Below, piece by piece: positions 7,964 through 9,457 of a stretch of 9,457 nucleotides of DNA (positions within the stretch are counted from its first letter, which is position 1; each line of letters begins with the position of its first letter). The stretch is from NCBI GenBank assembly GCA_964530215.1, contig CAZHAJ010000072.1:1-9457 (forward strand), given 5' to 3'. The DNA is from JAAXTT01 sp964530215. GTDB taxonomy: Bacteria; Bacillota; Desulfotomaculia; Desulfotomaculales; Desulfocucumaceae. Under the pieces are notes generated by a model, which made no database searches, was not told the DNA's origin, and was given only the letters and a program-made list of their open reading frames with translations. The position numbers were made by a program, and so were the translations under genes.

Positions 7964-7990
7964 GTCAATGCTGGATATCTATGTTATACT
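7962..7990 (+). promoter_or_regulatory. sigma-A-type promoter of rimP-nusA operon
   Basis: The -35 box TTGTCA (7962-7967) and -10 box TATACT (7985-7990) are separated by exactly 17 bases; each matches the consensus at 5 of 6 positions. TG at 7982-7983 gives an extended -10 (TGtTATACT). Transcription would begin near 7996-7998, about 290 bases before rimP. The -35 box directly abuts the T-tract of the preceding terminator. This is the best promoter match I found in the window. Confidence 0.8.
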
Positions 7991-8031
7991 GATATTGGTT
8001 TTCCGGAAGAGACATTTTTTGTAATTTTTTA

Positions 8032-8058
8032 GAAGAGTGGGTGCAGATCCCACTCTTT
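8032..8058 (+). terminator. leader hairpin, candidate NusA-dependent attenuator
   Basis: AAGAGTGGG (8033-8041) pairs perfectly with CCCACTCTT (8049-8057) around a 7-base loop; a G-U pair (8032/8058) makes 10 bp. The stem ends in CUCUUU, and the following bases (CGTATTCTTG) form a broken, poor U-tract. It lies only about 35 bases after the predicted transcription start and about 230 before rimP. A fairly stable stem with an interrupted U-tract is the pattern of NusA-dependent terminators described in B. subtilis, where the operon containing nusA is autoregulated in its leader. I believe similar AGTGGG/CCCACT hairpins precede rimP in other Firmicutes, but that is from memory. GAAGAG at 8006-8011 could pair with CTCTTT (8053-8058) as a weak competing fold. 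Confidence 0.6.
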
Positions 8059-8285
8059 CGTATTCTTGAGTAAAAAAGGTTAATTACCTTGGTTTATTTG
8101 CAGTCCTTCCTCCGTTAAGGCTTGTCAATTCGTATAAAGATGTTCATTGTCTTCAAGGAACAGTATCGCTCCAAGTAGTACTTTCAGAATATCAATGAAT
8201 AATAAGCCTGCATAGTTTTCTATTAGCATTTTTTGCTTTTATGGGAGTCTGTTTGTATTTGCATATATGATATTGCGGGAGGTCA

Positions 8286-8756
8286 ATGGTGGTGAATAAC
8301 AATACAGCCACTTTAGTTGAAAAAGTTACAGCACCGGTAGTGGAGGAGCTTGGCTATGAACTGGTGGATGTAGAGTTTGTCAAGGAAGGCGGAAGACATA
8401 TCCTTAGGTTCTACATAGATAAGCCGGAGGGTATTTTGCATGATGACTGTGAATTGGTTTCTCGAGAATTGGATGCCCTGTTGGATGAAATTGATCCTAT
8501 CCCACAAAACTACTATTTAGAGGTTTCTTCGCCGGGATTGGAGCGCCCTTTAAAAAAAACAAGGGATTTTATCAGGTTTAAAGACCGGATGATCAAAGTG
8601 ACCACCTTCGTTCCTGTGGAGGGAAGGAAAAAACTAATTGGCAAATTGTTGGGTTTAGAAGACGGCAATATTATTTTAGAGGTTAAGGGTAGTACTGTTG
8701 CTATCCCTCAAAAATTAGTGGCGTCCGCCAGATTGCATGTTGATTTATTAGATTAA
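8286..8756 (+). CDS. rimP: ribosome maturation factor RimP
   Basis: Cytosolic factor that binds free 30S subunits and helps late maturation. The protein is 156 residues, the usual size. The N-terminal alpha/beta domain (about residues 8-85) shows the typical opening LVEKVTAPVVEELGYELVDVEFVKEGG, then LRFYIDKPEG and DDCELVSRELDALLDE. The hallmark SSPGLERPL lies at residues 81-89. The C-terminal SH3-like domain (about 95-156) follows, with KLIGKLLGLEDGNIILEV. The start is ambiguous: ATG 8286, GTG 8289 and GTG 8292 are consecutive codons. GGGAGG (8277-8282) is only 3 bases from the ATG but 6 and 9 bases from the GTGs. I give the ATG, but a GTG start two codons later is equally credible. It heads the conserved rimP-nusA operon under its own promoter. 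Confidence 0.96.
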   Translation: MVVNNNTATLVEKVTAPVVEELGYELVDVEFVKEGGRHILRFYIDKPEGILHDDCELVSRELDALLDEIDPIPQNYYLEVSSPGLERPLKKTRDFIRFKDRMIKVTTFVPVEGRKKLIGKLLGLEDGNIILEVKGSTVAIPQKLVASARLHVDLLD

Positions 8757-8788
8757 TTTTACAAATAGGCTCAGGAGGCATATTTAGA

Positions 8789-9457
8789 ATGAACGTAGAT
8801 TTTTTAGAAGCCCTTCATGACTTGGAAAAGGAGAAGGGAATATCTGTTGAAATTTTGTTGGATGCAATTGAAGCTGCTTTGCTTTCAGCTTATAAAAGAA
8901 ATTTTGGTTCCTTGCAAAATGCCAGAGTTATAATTGACCGGGATACCGGTGAATTTAAGGTATTTTCGCAACACAGTGTTGTGGAAGAAGTAACTGATTC
9001 CAGGCAAGAGATATCTTTGGAGGATGCTAAATCTATTGACCCCCGCTATCAACTGGGTGATGTTGTTGAAAATGAAGTAACTCCTAAGAATTTTGGTAGG
9101 ATTGCCGCACAAACCGCCAAACAAGTGGTGGTTCAGCGTATCAGAGAAGCTGAACGAAATATTATATACGAAGAATTTGCTAACCGCGAAGAAGATATTG
9201 TTAACGGAGTTATTCAACGAGTTGAACAGAAGAATGTTTTTATCGAACTGGGCAAGACTGAGGCTATTCTTGCTCCCTCCGAACAAATGCCTGGGGAAGA
9301 ATATCGCCACGGGAGCAGGATTAAAGCATATATTGTCGAGGTGAAAAAGACCAATAAAGCACCTCAAATTATTGTTTCCCGAACTCATCCCTGTTTACTA
9401 AAAAGGCTTTTTGAACTTGAAGTACCTGAACTTCAGGAGGGAGTTGTGGAGTTAAAG
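8789..9457 (+). CDS. nusA: transcription termination/antitermination factor NusA (partial, 5' part)
   Basis: RNA polymerase-associated factor that promotes pausing and hairpin-dependent termination and takes part in antitermination. Only the first 223 codons are present; the frame is open to the right edge, so the protein is cut by the window, not broken. The N-terminal RNAP-binding domain covers about residues 1-125 (MNVDFLEALHDLEKEKGIS, then ALLSAYKRNFG, RIAAQTAKQVVVQRIREAER). The S1 RNA-binding domain is at about 135-198 (NGVIQRVEQKNVFIELGKTEAILAPSEQ read across adjacent residues 139-166, ending IIVSRTHP). The sequence ends where the first KH domain should begin (EGVVELK). AGGAGG at 8773-8778 is 10 bases before ATG 8789. 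It lies 32 bases after rimP, and ylxR, ylxQ and infB would be expected next. Long open frames on either strand inside it are shadows. Confidence 0.96.
   Translation, partial: MNVDFLEALHDLEKEKGISVEILLDAIEAALLSAYKRNFGSLQNARVIIDRDTGEFKVFSQHSVVEEVTDSRQEISLEDAKSIDPRYQLGDVVENEVTPKNFGRIAAQTAKQVVVQRIREAERNIIYEEFANREEDIVNGVIQRVEQKNVFIELGKTEAILAPSEQMPGEEYRHGSRIKAYIVEVKKTNKAPQIIVSRTHPCLLKRLFELEVPELQEGVVELK

Larger units (their letters stand above)
7848..8285 (+). other. 438-base non-coding region between proS and rimP
   Basis: No coding region longer than a few dozen codons is supported on either strand. The left part (7848-7961) is AT-rich and ends in a weak terminator. A promoter at 7962-7990 follows directly, then a leader of about 290 bases containing a strong hairpin at 8032-8058. 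Beyond this are minor foldback elements: AAGGT/ACCTT at 8076-8090, and a 5+3-bp hairpin with one A-G mismatch at 8141-8162. In B. subtilis polC lies between proS and rimP; I see no trace of it here. Confidence 0.8.

Noticed and set aside
8140..8178. 12-codon leader peptide candidate (MFIVFKEQYRSK)
   Set aside because: No convincing ribosome binding site and no run of regulatory codons; such short frames are expected by chance.
8125..8229. Minus-strand 34-codon open frame (MLIENYAGLLF… ending LYTN) with a hydrophobic middle
   Set aside because: No Shine-Dalgarno before its ATG, an in-frame stop just upstream, antisense to the rimP leader, and no recognised family. Chance is the simplest explanation.
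8885..9388. 167-codon minus-strand open frame
   Set aside because: Antisense shadow of nusA, whose + strand translation shows clear NTD and S1 signatures.

Overview
The window looks like ordinary chromosomal core sequence from a moderately AT-rich, endospore-forming, low-GC Gram-positive bacterium, most likely a clostridium (Peptococcaceae or Syntrophomonadaceae are plausible, but I cannot name a genus). This rests on the gene order uppS-cdsA-dxr-rseP-ispG-proS followed by rimP-nusA, AGGAGG-type ribosome binding sites, several TTG/GTG starts, and a YtvI-like sporulation permease in the cluster. All genes lie on the + strand and none is obviously broken.

Positions 1-51 are a short left flank with an 11-T tract. 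Positions 52-7847 hold seven closely spaced genes: uppS (undecaprenyl-PP synthase), cdsA (CDP-diacylglycerol synthase), a YtvI/AI-2E-family membrane protein, dxr (DXP reductoisomerase), rseP (site-2 protease), ispG (HMBPP synthase) and proS (prolyl-tRNA synthetase, bacterial type with editing insert). Gaps between them are about 4 to 50 bases and I see no convincing promoter inside, so they are probably one transcription unit. Dxr and IspG make C5 isoprenoid precursors by the MEP pathway. UppS turns these into the C55 carrier lipid for the cell wall. CdsA makes the activated phospholipid precursor. RseP is an envelope-associated intramembrane protease, and ProS belongs to translation.

Positions 7848-8285 (438 bases) hold no gene I can support, but they carry regulatory structure. 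In order there are an AT-rich 14-bp palindrome, a weak intrinsic terminator for the upstream operon, directly abutting it a strong sigma-A-type promoter with an extended -10, then a leader with a 10-bp hairpin and a poor U-tract, and a further leader of about 225 bases. In Bacillus subtilis, and commonly in Firmicutes, polC sits between proS and rimP; here it is absent.

Positions 8286-9457 begin the translation/transcription operon: rimP (30S maturation factor) and the first 223 codons of nusA, which runs off the right edge. The leader hairpin in front of rimP-nusA fits the kind of NusA-dependent attenuation known from B. subtilis. It is the most interesting regulatory candidate here. I found no mobile element, CRISPR array, tRNA, rRNA or new multi-gene system.
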